64,000 nucleotides of DNA, taken from the NCBI RefSeq assembly GCF_036192275.1, contig NZ_CP108088.1:2729501-2793500 (forward strand), in the 5' to 3' direction. Position numbers and translations under genes: made by a program. The notes under the pieces are model-generated. The model was given only the letters and a program-made list of their open reading frames with translations, was not told the origin of the DNA and did no database searches. Source of the DNA: Streptomyces sp. NBC_00250. GTDB lineage: Bacteria > Actinomycetota > Actinomycetes > Streptomycetales > Streptomycetaceae. Position 1 is the first letter of the stretch; each line of letters opens with the position of its first letter. Positions 16,014-24,810 of the stretch are shown here, in pieces.

Positions 16014-17528
16014 CTATCGGTCCCCGAAGATCGTGCGGTGCCAGTCCTTCGCGGCGACCGCGGTGTTGTCGAACATCACGTGCTTGACCTGCGTGTACTC
16101 CTCGAAGGAGTACGCCGACATGTCCTTCCCGTAGCCCGATGCCTTGGTGCCGCCGTGGGGCATCTCGCTGATGATCGGGATGTGGTCGTTGACCCAGACA
16201 CAGCCGGCCTTGATCTCCCGGGTGGCGCGGTTGGCCCGGTAGACGTCCCGGCTCCAGGCCGAGGCGGCCAGGCCGTACGGGGTGTCGTTGGCGAGCCGGA
16301 TGCCCTCGTCGTCGCTGTCGAAGGGCAGGGCCACCAGGACCGGGCCGAAGATCTCCGACTGCACGACCTCGCTGTCCTGCGCGGCGCCGGTGATCAGGGT
16401 CGGACGATAGTACGCACCGTCCTTCAGGTCCCCGCCCGGGGCTTCGCCGCCGGTGACGACGGTGGCGTAGCCGCGGGCGCGCTCGACGAAGGCGGCGACG
16501 CTGTCGCGGTGGCGGTGGCTGACGAGCGGGCCGAGGTCGGTGGCCGGGTCGAAGGGGTCGCCGAGCCGTACGGTCTCCATCAGTTCGGCCACGCGCGCGA
16601 CGAAGGCGTCGAAGAGCGGGCGCTGGACGTACGCGCGCGTGGCGGCGGTGCAGTCCTGGCCGCTGTTGATGAGGGAGGCGGCGACGGCGCCGTGGGCGGC
16701 GGCCTCCAGGTCGGCGTCGTCGAAGACCACGAAGGGTGCCTTGCCGCCGAGTTCGAGGTGGAGGCGCTTGACGGTGGCGGTGGCGATCTCGGCGACCCGC
16801 TTGCCGACGGGGGTGGAGCCGGTGAAGGAGGTCATGACGACGTCGGGGTGGCCGACGAGGTGTTCGCCGACGGTCCGCCCTGCGCCGTTCACGATGTTGA
16901 CGACACCGTCGGGGATGCCGGCCTCCTTCGCCGCCTGCGCGAACATCAAGGAGGTCAGCGGGGTGAGCTCGGCGGGCTTGAGGACGATCGTGTTGCCGGC
17001 GGCGATGGCCGGGAGGATCTTCCAGGCGGCCATCTGGAGCGGGTAGTTCCAGGGGGCGATGGAGCCGACGACACCGATGGGCTCGCGGCGGATGTACGAG
17101 GTGTGGTCGCCGCTGTACTCGGCGGCCGACTGGCCCTGGAGGTGGCGGGCGGCCCCCGCGAAGAAGGCGGTGTTGTCGACCGTGCCGGGTACGTCGAACT
17201 CGGTGGTGAGCTTGAGGGGCTTGCCGCACTGGAGCGACTCGACCCGGGCGAAGTCGTCCGCCCACTCGGCGAGGACGCCCGCGAAGCGGTGCAGCGCGTC
17301 GGAGCGCTCGCCGGGGGTGGCGCCGGCCCAGCCGGGGAAGGCGGCCTTGGCGGCGGCGACGGCCTCGTCCACGTCGGCGGTGGAGGCGAGGGTGTAGGTG
17401 TACACGCTCTCCCCGGTCGCCGGATCGATCACGCTGTGTTCCTGACCGGAGGTTCCGGCCCGGAGCCGCCCGCCGATGTACTGTGCGCCGTCCGCGAAGC
17501 GGTCCGTCACCTGGAAGCGGTTGCCCAT
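16014..17528 (-). CDS. Aldehyde dehydrogenase, gamma-aminobutyraldehyde type
   Basis: A 504-aa NAD(P)-dependent aldehyde dehydrogenase. The catalytic Cys is in NSGQDCTAATR (about Cys293) and the general base Glu in LELGGKAPF; the PWNYPLQM motif is typical of betaine/aminobutyraldehyde enzymes. It probably oxidises 4-aminobutanal (or its gamma-glutamyl form) to GABA. It is first in the operon aldH-potD-potA-potB-potC-puuB, with its promoter and paired operators upstream at 17588-17631. A second enzyme of the same type is at 27322. Which paralogue takes which aldehyde cannot be told from sequence. Confidence 0.88.
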   Translation of the reverse strand: MGNRFQVTDRFADGAQYIGGRLRAGTSGQEHSVIDPATGESVYTYTLASTADVDEAVAAAKAAFPGWAGATPGERSDALHRFAGVLAEWADDFARVESLQCGKPLKLTTEFDVPGTVDNTAFFAGAARHLQGQSAAEYSGDHTSYIRREPIGVVGSIAPWNYPLQMAAWKILPAIAAGNTIVLKPAELTPLTSLMFAQAAKEAGIPDGVVNIVNGAGRTVGEHLVGHPDVVMTSFTGSTPVGKRVAEIATATVKRLHLELGGKAPFVVFDDADLEAAAHGAVAASLINSGQDCTAATRAYVQRPLFDAFVARVAELMETVRLGDPFDPATDLGPLVSHRHRDSVAAFVERARGYATVVTGGEAPGGDLKDGAYYRPTLITGAAQDSEVVQSEIFGPVLVALPFDSDDEGIRLANDTPYGLAASAWSRDVYRANRATREIKAGCVWVNDHIPIISEMPHGGTKASGYGKDMSAYSFEEYTQVKHVMFDNTAVAAKDWHRTIFGDR

Positions 17529-17587
17529 GACGCTCTCCGTTGTCCCAGCTCGATTTGAGTGCCGATCCTGACAGAGTGATGATGGCC

Positions 17588-17631
17588 CAACAAGTGATTC
17601 CGTTGTTGCCTTTTGGTTACGCGACGGAATC
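17588..17631. promoter_or_regulatory. Candidate operator with two inverted repeats upstream of the polyamine operon
   Basis: Two nested symmetric elements lie 60-103 nt upstream of the dehydrogenase start. CAACAA-N9-TTGTTG spans 17588-17608 and GATTCCG-N22-CGGAATC spans 17596-17631. Such paired half-sites suit a dimeric or multimeric regulator; the Lrp/AsnC protein at 28963 is the nearest candidate. A GATTCCGT element also appears in that regulator's own upstream region (28879-28886). The symmetry is seen; the regulator is inferred. Confidence 0.5.
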
Positions 17632-17703
17632 GGTCGACCATGTGTCGAGGCGGCCGGAAAATCTCCGTACGGAGTGTCCGTGGCGAATGCCACACTCGCA
17701 TGC

Positions 17704-18255
17704 ATGAACGCGATCGAGGCACTGACACAGCAGGTCAGCAGGGGTGACCGGGTGAAGTGGCTGCACTTCTGGGGCCACCGTCCGCACCCCGACGGGCGCC
17801 TCTCGGCGAGCTGCCTGAGCCAGTGGTGGCCGGCACCCTTCGTGGTCGACGGCGTGTCGTACGCGACGGCCGAGCACTGGATGATGGCGGCCAAGGCCCG
17901 GCTCTTCGAGGACGCCGAGGCGGAGCGCGCCGCGCTGACCGCCGGTACCCCGGCGGAGGCCAAGAAGGCGGGCCGCCTGGTGCGGGGCTTCGACGACACG
18001 GTGTGGGCGCGCGAGCGCTTCGGGATCGTCGTCGAGGGAAGCGTCCACAAGTTCTCCTCGGACGAGGCCCTGCGCGCCTATCTCCTCGGCACGCGCGGCC
18101 GGGTCCTGGTGGAGGCCAGCCCGCTGGACCGCGTCTGGGGCATCGGCCTCGCGGCCGACGACCCCCGCGCCCAGGACCCCGCCCGCTGGCGCGGCGACAA
18201 CCTCCTGGGCTTCGCCCTGATGGAGGCACGGGAGCGACTGCTCACGGCCGCCTGA
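17704..18255 (+). CDS. NADAR domain protein (YbiA-like)
   Basis: A 183-aa NADAR/YbiA family protein. Conserved features: FWGH near residue 22, YATAEHWMMAAKARLF with the family Glu and Lys, DRVWGIGL, and NLLGFALMEARERL at the end. Family members act as N-glycosidases on riboflavin precursors, and some reverse guanine ADP-ribosylation in nucleic acids. ATG at 17704 gives the normal family start; a GTG at 17674 would add 10 residues. It is divergent from the polyamine operon and has no toxin partner gene beside it. Confidence 0.85.
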   Translation: MNAIEALTQQVSRGDRVKWLHFWGHRPHPDGRLSASCLSQWWPAPFVVDGVSYATAEHWMMAAKARLFEDAEAERAALTAGTPAEAKKAGRLVRGFDDTVWARERFGIVVEGSVHKFSSDEALRAYLLGTRGRVLVEASPLDRVWGIGLAADDPRAQDPARWRGDNLLGFALMEARERLLTAA

Positions 18256-18271
18256 GCGGCACCCGGTGTGA

Positions 18272-18319
18272 CACGCGACAGGGCCCCGCACCTCAAGAGG
18301 TGCGGGGCCCTGTCGCGTG
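18272..18319. terminator. Bidirectional terminator hairpin
   Basis: A perfect stem of more than 20 bp, with arms CACGCGACAGGGCCCCGCAC and its complement around a short AAG-containing loop. It sits between the convergent NADAR gene and DUF4190 gene and can stop both. Confidence 0.92.
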
Positions 18320-18325
18320 CGTCGC

Positions 18326-19003
18326 TCAGCGGCTGCCGTCGACCACCAGGCTCGAAGCGAACGGGTCCTCGTAGTCCGGGTCCCCGGAGGTGGAGGATCC
18401 CTGCGTGGCCGCCCAGATGAGGAAGCCCAGGAAGACGGCGCTGATCAGGAGGCCGATCGCGCCGAGCACGATGCCCGCGACCGCCATGCCCCGGTTGGTC
18501 GCCTCGCCCCGGCCGGCCTTCTTCAGGCCGATGATGCCGAAGATCAGCGCCAGGATGCCCAGGATCGTGCCCAGGCCCCACAGGCAGAAGCCCGCCACCG
18601 AGATGATGCCGAGCACCATCGCGGCCGTCCCCATGCCGTTGGACGGGGACTGCTGCCAGCCGGGCTGGCCGCCGTAGCCGCCGGCCGCCGGGTATCCGGA
18701 GTAGCCGTACCCGGAGGCCGCCGGGGTCGGGGCCGTCGGGTAGCCGTACCCGCCGGAGGTGTTCGCCGCCGGGTAGCCGTACGCGCCGGGCGTGGCCGCC
18801 GGGCCGCCGGGTGCCACCGGTGGCGGCGGCACCTCGCCGGGGCCGGGCGACGCGAGCGGAACGGACGTGACGGTCTGCTGGTCGTGCACCGGCGAGGGCG
18901 ACGGAGTCACCGGCTTGCTCAGTTCCACCCCGTCACGGTTCGGCGGAGCCCACGGGTCCGTCGGGTCGTATCCGCCCCGCGACTGGTCTTGGTTGTCAGA
19001 CAT
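18326..19003 (-). CDS. DUF4190 domain membrane protein
   Basis: A 225-aa protein. The first 125 residues are soluble and rich in Gly, Tyr and Pro (repeats such as GYGYPTAP and SGYGYSGYP). They are followed by two hydrophobic segments typical of DUF4190 (AAMVLGIISVAGFCLWGLGTI and AVAGIVLGAIGLLISAVFL) split by a basic loop GLKKAGRGEATNRG. The tail after the second helix is short and acidic. Role unknown; many copies exist in streptomycetes. It ends just before the shared terminator. Confidence 0.82.
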   Translation of the reverse strand: MSDNQDQSRGGYDPTDPWAPPNRDGVELSKPVTPSPSPVHDQQTVTSVPLASPGPGEVPPPPVAPGGPAATPGAYGYPAANTSGGYGYPTAPTPAASGYGYSGYPAAGGYGGQPGWQQSPSNGMGTAAMVLGIISVAGFCLWGLGTILGILALIFGIIGLKKAGRGEATNRGMAVAGIVLGAIGLLISAVFLGFLIWAATQGSSTSGDPDYEDPFASSLVVDGSR

Positions 19004-19079
19004 GGGCCTCCCCCATCATGGTCCCCGCCATGCTACGGCCTCCCCCCTGAGGGGGAACCGTCCGGCCTACGATGACGGG

Positions 19080-20111
19080 ATGACCGATCTCCATCCCTTC
19101 ATCGCGGGCCTTCCCAAGGCCGAGCTGCACGTCCACCACGTGGGCTCCGCCTCGCCCCGGATCGTCGCCGAGCTCGCCGCCCGGCACCCCGACTCCAAGG
19201 TCCCCACGGACCCGGAGGCGCTGACCGACTACTTCACGTTCACCGACTTCGCGCACTTCATCGACGTCTATCTGTCGGTCGTCGACCTGGTCCGCACCCC
19301 CGAGGACGTCCGGCTGCTGACCTTCGAGGTCGCCCGTGACATGGCCCGGCAGAACATCCGGTACGCCGAGCTGACCGTCACCCCTTACTCCTCCACCCGC
19401 CGGGGCATCGACGAGCGCGCCTTCATGGCGGCCATAGAGGACGCCCGCAAGGCGGCCGAGGCCGAGTTCGGCACGATCCTGCGCTGGTGCTTCGACATCC
19501 CGGGCGAGGCCGGTCTGGTCTCCGCCGAGGAGACCGCGCGCCTCGCCACCACCGACGGGATCCGCCCCGAGGGCCTCGTCTCCTTCGGCCTCGGCGGCCC
19601 GGAGATCGGCGTGCCGCGTCCGCAGTTCAAGCCGTTCTTCGACCGGGCGCGGGCGGCCGGTCTGCACTCCGTCCCGCACGCGGGCGAGACGACCGGCCCG
19701 CAGACGATCTGGGACGCGATCGACGACCTGGGCGCCGAGCGCATCGGCCACGGCACCAGCTCGGTCCAGGACCCGGCGCTCCTCGCCCACCTGGCGGAGC
19801 ACCGGATCGCCCTGGAGGTCTGCCCGACCTCGAACATCGCCACCCGGGCCGTCGCCACCCTGGACGAGCACCCGATCCGGCAGATGGTCGACGCCGGCGT
19901 CCTCGTCACGATCAACAGCGACGACCCGCCGATGTTCGGCACCGACCTCAACAACGAGTACGCGGTCGCCGCCCGGCTCCTCGGCCTCGACGAGCGCGGG
20001 GTCGCCGCCCTCGCGAAGAACGCGGTGGAGGCCTCGTTCCTCGACCCGGCCGGGAAGACCCGGATCGCCGCCGAGATCGACACGTACACCGACAACTGGC
20101 TCGCGCGCTGA
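19080..20111 (+). CDS. Adenosine deaminase family protein, probably aminodeoxyfutalosine deaminase
   Basis: A 343-aa metal-dependent deaminase. Family motifs: metal-binding HVHHVGS near residue 17, HAGETTGP, ERIGHGTSS, EVCPTSN and TINSDDPPMF. The HVHHVGSASP motif differs from the HLHLDG of ordinary adenosine deaminases. From memory, the S. coelicolor homologue at this locus (SCO5662) deaminates aminodeoxyfutalosine to futalosine in menaquinone synthesis. That is the favoured role, with adenosine as the alternative. It is followed after 19 nt by a GDPD gene and starts a coupled run of five genes. Confidence 0.82.
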   Translation: MTDLHPFIAGLPKAELHVHHVGSASPRIVAELAARHPDSKVPTDPEALTDYFTFTDFAHFIDVYLSVVDLVRTPEDVRLLTFEVARDMARQNIRYAELTVTPYSSTRRGIDERAFMAAIEDARKAAEAEFGTILRWCFDIPGEAGLVSAEETARLATTDGIRPEGLVSFGLGGPEIGVPRPQFKPFFDRARAAGLHSVPHAGETTGPQTIWDAIDDLGAERIGHGTSSVQDPALLAHLAEHRIALEVCPTSNIATRAVATLDEHPIRQMVDAGVLVTINSDDPPMFGTDLNNEYAVAARLLGLDERGVAALAKNAVEASFLDPAGKTRIAAEIDTYTDNWLAR

Positions 20112-20130
20112 CGACGGCGAGAATGGGGCC

Positions 20131-20874
20131 ATGGACTCCGACACCGCCATGGAGGCGACCGCCGTCGTGAAAGCCGCCGAGGCCAAGGCCCCCGTCACCG
20201 TCGTGGCCCATCGCGGCGACCCGTACCGCGTCCGCGAGAACACGCTCCGCTCGATCGCCTCGGCGATCGAGCGGGGTGCGGACGCCGTCGAGATCGACGT
20301 GCGGCTGACGAAGGACGGGGTGCCCGTCCTCCTCCACGACGACACCCTGAAGCGCCTGTGGGGCCACGACCGGCCGCTCTCCGCGCTCTCGTACGAGCAG
20401 CTCACCGAGCTGACGTACGGCGGGGTCCCGACGCTGCGCGAGGCGCTGCTCACCGCCGGCGAGAAGCGGCTGATGCTGGACCTGCCCGGCGGCGACGAGG
20501 ACTCGGTCCGCACCATCGTCCGTACGGTCCGCGAGTGCGGCGCCGGGGAGCGGGTGTACTACTGCGCCGGGGGCGTCGCCATGCTCCAGGTGCGGGCCGC
20601 CGACCCGGCCGCCGAGATCGCCCTGACCTGGACGTCGCTCGCCCCGCCCCGCGCGGTGCTGCTCGAAGCGGTCCGTCCCCGGTGGCTCAACTACCGCTTC
20701 GGCCTGGTGAGTCGGGAGCTGACCGACCGCGTGCACAAGGACGGGCTGCTCGTCTCGGCCTGGACCGCGGACACCTCGCGCACCATGCGTAAGCTGATCA
20801 AGAACGGGGTCGACTCGATCACCACGAACCGGGTCGACGCACTCGCCACCGTCCTGCGAAAGGCCCAGGCATGA
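20131..20874 (+). CDS. Glycerophosphodiester phosphodiesterase
   Basis: A 247-aa GDPD enzyme that cleaves glycerophosphodiesters to glycerol 3-phosphate and an alcohol. The catalytic motifs are VVAHRGDPYRVRENTL (His and Glu), DAVEIDVRLTKDGVPVLLHDD (metal ligands Glu and Asp, then His) and the late VSAWTADT. There is no signal peptide, so it is likely cytoplasmic. Its stop overlaps the start of the methyltransferase by 4 nt (ATGA). Confidence 0.9.
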   Translation: MDSDTAMEATAVVKAAEAKAPVTVVAHRGDPYRVRENTLRSIASAIERGADAVEIDVRLTKDGVPVLLHDDTLKRLWGHDRPLSALSYEQLTELTYGGVPTLREALLTAGEKRLMLDLPGGDEDSVRTIVRTVRECGAGERVYYCAGGVAMLQVRAADPAAEIALTWTSLAPPRAVLLEAVRPRWLNYRFGLVSRELTDRVHKDGLLVSAWTADTSRTMRKLIKNGVDSITTNRVDALATVLRKAQA

Positions 20875-21656
20875 ACGACCGGATCCGGACCGACATCGCC
20901 CACAACGCCCGGGTGTGGAACTACTGGCTGGGCGGCAAGGACAACTATCCGGTCGACCGCGCGGTCGGCGACCAGGTCACCGGCTTCTACCCGAGCATCG
21001 GCGAAGTGGCCCGCGCGGACCGGGCGTTCCTCGGCCGCACCGTGACGCATCTCGCCGCCGAGGCGGGCGTCCGCCAGTTCCTCGACATCGGTACGGGCCT
21101 GCCGACCGCCGACAACACCCACGAGGTCGCCCAGCGGACCGCGCCCGACGCCCGGATCGTCTACGTCGACAACGACCCGATCGTCCTCACCCACGCCCGC
21201 GCGCTCCTGACCAGCGCGCCGGAGGGGATCACCGAGTACGTGGACGCCGACGCCCACGACCCGGAGAAGATCCTGGCGGCAGCCGGAGCGACGCTCGACC
21301 TGTCCCGGCCGGTCGCCGTGATGATGCTCGGCATCCTCAACTTCGTCCTGGACACCGACGAGGCACGGTCGATCGTCCGCACCCTGATGGCCGCCGTCCC
21401 CTCCGGCAGCCACCTGGTCCTCACCCACCCCACCCTGGAGCCGGAGCTCGGCGGCGAGGGCAACAAGGCCGCGATGGCCTTCTGGAACGAGAACGCCACC
21501 CCGCCGATCACCGCCCGCAGCCGCGCCGAGTTCGCCTCCTTCTTCGACGGCCTCGACCTCCTGGAGCCGGGCATCGTCTCCTGCGCGCGCTGGCGCGCCG
21601 CCTCCGAAGAGGCCTACACGGTCGCGCAGTTCGGCGCGGTGGGCCGCAAGCCGTAA
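20871..21656 (+). CDS. SAM-dependent methyltransferase, DUF574/Methyltransf_19 family
   Basis: A 261-aa protein of an actinobacterial methyltransferase family. Typical features are the opening IAHNARVWNYWLGGKDNYPVDR, the SAM-binding FLDIGTGLPTADNTH, VYVDNDPIVLTHARALL and MMLGILNFVLD. The substrate is unknown for the family. It overlaps the GDPD stop and its own stop overlaps the sensor kinase ATG (TAATG), so all are cotranslated. Confidence 0.88.
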   Translation: MNDRIRTDIAHNARVWNYWLGGKDNYPVDRAVGDQVTGFYPSIGEVARADRAFLGRTVTHLAAEAGVRQFLDIGTGLPTADNTHEVAQRTAPDARIVYVDNDPIVLTHARALLTSAPEGITEYVDADAHDPEKILAAAGATLDLSRPVAVMMLGILNFVLDTDEARSIVRTLMAAVPSGSHLVLTHPTLEPELGGEGNKAAMAFWNENATPPITARSRAEFASFFDGLDLLEPGIVSCARWRAASEEAYTVAQFGAVGRKP

Positions 21657-22828
21657 TGGACGTACGGGGGGACGTGCGCGGCCGGTGGGAGCGGGGGCGC
21701 ACCTGGGGCGCGGCGAACCCGTGGGCGGTGGACCTGGGGATCGCGCTGCTCGTCCAGGCGGCGATGACCATGCCGTTCGTGGTGCCGCGCGGGCCGGAAC
21801 TCGAACCGGCGACCTGGCCCGCGTACGGGCTGACGACGCTCACGGTGGTCCCGCTCGTCTGGCGGCGGCGGGCGCCGATCGCCGTACTCCTCGCGATCCT
21901 GGCGACGAGCGCGCTCTACACACTGGCGCTCGAAGGACCGGGCCAGCCGCTGCCGTACACCGGGCTCGTCAGTGTCTACACGATCGCGCTGCTCTCGCCG
22001 GCGTGGAAGCGGCTCACGACGGCAGGACTCCTGATGGTCGCGGTGCCGGCATCGGTGTGGCTCAACACCCAGTCGGCCCGTGAACTGACCTTCTCGCTCT
22101 TCGTGTTCGGTGCCGCCTACGTCTTCGGCCGGCTCCAGGACGCCCGGCAGCGGGCGCACCTGATCGAGGCGGAGCGGGCCGCCGCACGCGAACGGGCCCG
22201 GATCGCACGGGAGATGCACGACATCCTGTCGCACGCGGTGAGCCTGATGGTGGTGCAGGCGGAGGCGGGCCCGGTGGCGGTCCGGGCGGCGCCCGAGCGC
22301 GCCGAGGCGGCGTTCGAGGCGATCTCGGAGACGGGCCGCGAGGCGATGACACAGCTGCGGCAGATGCTGGGGCTGCTGCGGGAGGGTTCCGAGGGTCCGG
22401 CGCCCCGCGAGCCGCAGCCGGACCTCTCCGAACTCCCCGGGCTGGTGCAGCGGGTGAAGGCCAGCGGCCTGGAGGTGGAGTACACGACGGAGGGCGGGGT
22501 ACGGGCGCTGCCCGCGGCGACCGGCGCCGGCGTCTACCGGATCGTCCAGGAGGCGCTGACGAACGTCGTCAAGCACGCGGGCGCCCGCACGGCCGACGTC
22601 CGGCTCGTCCACGCGGACGGCGTCCTGCGGATCACGGTGACGGACGACGGCCGCGGGCCCGGACCGGGGGCGGCCGCCCGCGGCTCCGGCGGCCACGGGC
22701 TGACCGGCATCCGGGAGCGGGCCGCCGCGCACGGTGGGACGGCGACGACCGGACCGGGTCCGGGCGGCCGGGGATTCGAGGTGCGGGTCCTGCTCCCCGT
22801 ACCCACGACGGCGGAGGTGGGGACATGA
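21656..22828 (+). CDS. Two-component sensor histidine kinase (NarL/DesK type)
   Basis: A 390-aa kinase with four to five N-terminal membrane helices (about 20-155) and almost no extracellular domain, suggesting it senses a membrane signal. The phospho-acceptor is in AREMHDILSHAVSLMV (HisKA_3), followed by an ATPase domain with the N-box around VQEALTNVVKHAG and GHGLTGIRERA. It pairs with the response regulator, whose start overlaps its stop by 4 nt. Confidence 0.92.
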   Translation: MDVRGDVRGRWERGRTWGAANPWAVDLGIALLVQAAMTMPFVVPRGPELEPATWPAYGLTTLTVVPLVWRRRAPIAVLLAILATSALYTLALEGPGQPLPYTGLVSVYTIALLSPAWKRLTTAGLLMVAVPASVWLNTQSARELTFSLFVFGAAYVFGRLQDARQRAHLIEAERAAARERARIAREMHDILSHAVSLMVVQAEAGPVAVRAAPERAEAAFEAISETGREAMTQLRQMLGLLREGSEGPAPREPQPDLSELPGLVQRVKASGLEVEYTTEGGVRALPAATGAGVYRIVQEALTNVVKHAGARTADVRLVHADGVLRITVTDDGRGPGPGAAARGSGGHGLTGIRERAAAHGGTATTGPGPGGRGFEVRVLLPVPTTAEVGT

Positions 22829-23544
22829 CGACGATCCGGGTGGTGGTCGCGGACGACCAGGAACTGGTCCGCAGCGGTTTCGCGATGATCCTGGACGCGC
22901 AGCCGGACATCGAGGTGGTGGCGGAGGCCGGGGACGGCGCGGAGGCGATCGAGGCGGTGCGCCGGCACGCGCCCGACGTGGCGCTGCTGGACATCCGGAT
23001 GCCCCGCACCGACGGCATCGAGGCCTGCCGGGCGATCAGCGCCGAGTCGGCCTGCCGGACGGTGATCCTGACGACCTTCGACACCGACGCGTACGTGTAC
23101 GAGGCGCTGCACGCCGGCGCGAGCGGCTTCCTCCTCAAGGACGTACGACGGGACGACCTGGTGCACGCGGTACGGGTGGTGGCGGCGGGCGAGTCGCTCC
23201 TCGCGCCGTCCGTGGCGCGCCGTCTGGTGGAGCAGTACACGGCGGGCGGACCCCGCAGGGCGGCCCAGGGACCCGACCCCCGCCTGGAGGTGCTGACGGG
23301 CCGGGAGCGGGAGACGCTCCTCCTTCTCGCCCGCGGTCTGTCCAACGCGGAGATCGCGGCGGAGCTGGTGGTCAGCGACCACACGGTGAAGACCCACGTG
23401 GGCAATGTGCTCGCCAAACTGGGGCTGCGCGACCGCATCCAGGCGGTGATCTGCGCGTACGAGACGGGGCTGGTCGCGGCGGGCTCTCCCCCGCCCGGGG
23501 GAGACGGGGGACGTGGCTCCTCCCCCGCGTCGGCGAGGAACTGA
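22825..23544 (+). CDS. LuxR-type two-component response regulator
   Basis: A 239-aa regulator with an N-terminal receiver domain (VVVADDQELVRSGF, phospho-Asp in VALLDIRMP near residue 55, Lys in FLLKDVRRDDL) and a C-terminal LuxR helix-turn-helix (LTGRERETLLLLARGLSNAEIAAEL...VKTHV). The last 25 residues are a Gly/Pro/Ser tail. It is the cognate partner of the upstream kinase. The DD-peptidase gene 96 nt downstream is a possible target. Confidence 0.92.
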   Translation: MTTIRVVVADDQELVRSGFAMILDAQPDIEVVAEAGDGAEAIEAVRRHAPDVALLDIRMPRTDGIEACRAISAESACRTVILTTFDTDAYVYEALHAGASGFLLKDVRRDDLVHAVRVVAAGESLLAPSVARRLVEQYTAGGPRRAAQGPDPRLEVLTGRERETLLLLARGLSNAEIAAELVVSDHTVKTHVGNVLAKLGLRDRIQAVICAYETGLVAAGSPPPGGDGGRGSSPASARN

Positions 23545-23640
23545 CCGGCGCAAGACCGCCGGTGCGGGCGATCCGCTGATCGCCGCAGGTCAGCAGGATG
23601 GAGCCATCGAGAACAACGGCTCACACCACCGGAGTTGACC

Positions 23641-24810
23641 ATGAGGAAGTCCACCCACGCGCTGCTCGCCGCCGCCCTGGTCATGGGCGTCGCGGCGGGC
23701 CCGGCCCTGACCCCGGCCTTCGCGACGGCCCCGGCGGCCGCGTCGACCGCACGGCCGGTGAGCCCGGACCTGAGCGCGGTGATCGCCGGGCTTCCCCGGG
23801 CCGACGCCACGGCCGCGCTCGTCCGGGTCGGCGGCACCGAGGGTTCCTGGCAGGGCAGTTCAGGTGTCCATGACCTGACGACCGGTGCCCCGGCGGACCC
23901 GGCCGCCCGTTTCCGCGCCGGATCGGTGACGAAGGTGTTCACGGCGGCGACCGTCCTCCAGCTGGCGTCCGAGCGCCGGATCGACCTGGACCGCACGGCC
24001 CGCTCGTACCTGCCGGAGCTGATCCCCGGCCGGTACGCCACGGTGACCGTGCGCCAGCTCCTGAACCACACCCACGGCATCCCGGCCCCCGAACTGGCCG
24101 TCGGCGACACGGTGGAGGAGTGGTACGCCCACCGCTTCGACGTCCACAGCCCGGAGGCCGTGGTCCGCTCGGCCACGGCGAAGCCGCGCGAGTTCCGGCC
24201 CGGCACGAAGCAGCACTACCTCAACATCGGTTACACGATCGCCGGTCTGATCGTGGAGCGGGTGACGGGCGACTCGTACGAGCGTCAGGTGGAGCGGCGG
24301 ATCCTGCGCCCGCTGGGCCTGCGGGACACGTACCTTCCGGGTGAGGCGGCCGGGCTCGTCGGCCCGTACAACCACGGCTACCAGACCATGCGTCTCGACG
24401 ACGGGACGACCGGTCTGCGTGACGTCTCCGTGTGGGGGGTGACGGACGGCTGGGCGGCCGGTGACCTGGTCTCGACCACGGCCGACCTGGAGCGGTTCAC
24501 CCGGGCGCTGTTCACGGGCCGGGTGGTGCGCGGGCCGCTCCTGGAGGAGATGTTCACCCTGCCGAAGGTCGCGGACCTGAAGTCCGGCGATCCGGCCGCG
24601 TACTCCGCGGGTCTTTCGATGAAGAAGCTCGGCGGCCGCGAGGTCTGGGGCAAGACGGGCGGCCGCTGGGGGTACAACACGGCCATCGCCTCGACCCGCG
24701 ACGGCGCGCGCACCCTCGTCTACAGCGTCAACTCCACCGACGCGAAGGGCCAGGACATGAACCCGACCGCCCTGAACCTCATGGTCGCGGCGTACGGCCT
24801 GCCGGACTAG
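23641..24810 (+). CDS. Secreted serine hydrolase, D-alanyl-D-alanine carboxypeptidase / beta-lactamase family
   Basis: A 389-aa exported protein. A signal peptide (about 1-35) ends near AFATAPAAA. Catalytic motifs: SVTKVFTA (SxxK, nucleophile Ser), YLNIGYT (YxN) and WGKTGGRWG (KTG). These belong to class C beta-lactamase-like DD-peptidases acting on cell wall peptides. ATG at 23641 is used; GGAG lies 7 nt upstream, and the in-frame TTG at 23635 is less likely. The stop codon shares CTAG with the convergent gene. Confidence 0.9.
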   Translation: MRKSTHALLAAALVMGVAAGPALTPAFATAPAAASTARPVSPDLSAVIAGLPRADATAALVRVGGTEGSWQGSSGVHDLTTGAPADPAARFRAGSVTKVFTAATVLQLASERRIDLDRTARSYLPELIPGRYATVTVRQLLNHTHGIPAPELAVGDTVEEWYAHRFDVHSPEAVVRSATAKPREFRPGTKQHYLNIGYTIAGLIVERVTGDSYERQVERRILRPLGLRDTYLPGEAAGLVGPYNHGYQTMRLDDGTTGLRDVSVWGVTDGWAAGDLVSTTADLERFTRALFTGRVVRGPLLEEMFTLPKVADLKSGDPAAYSAGLSMKKLGGREVWGKTGGRWGYNTAIASTRDGARTLVYSVNSTDAKGQDMNPTALNLMVAAYGLPD

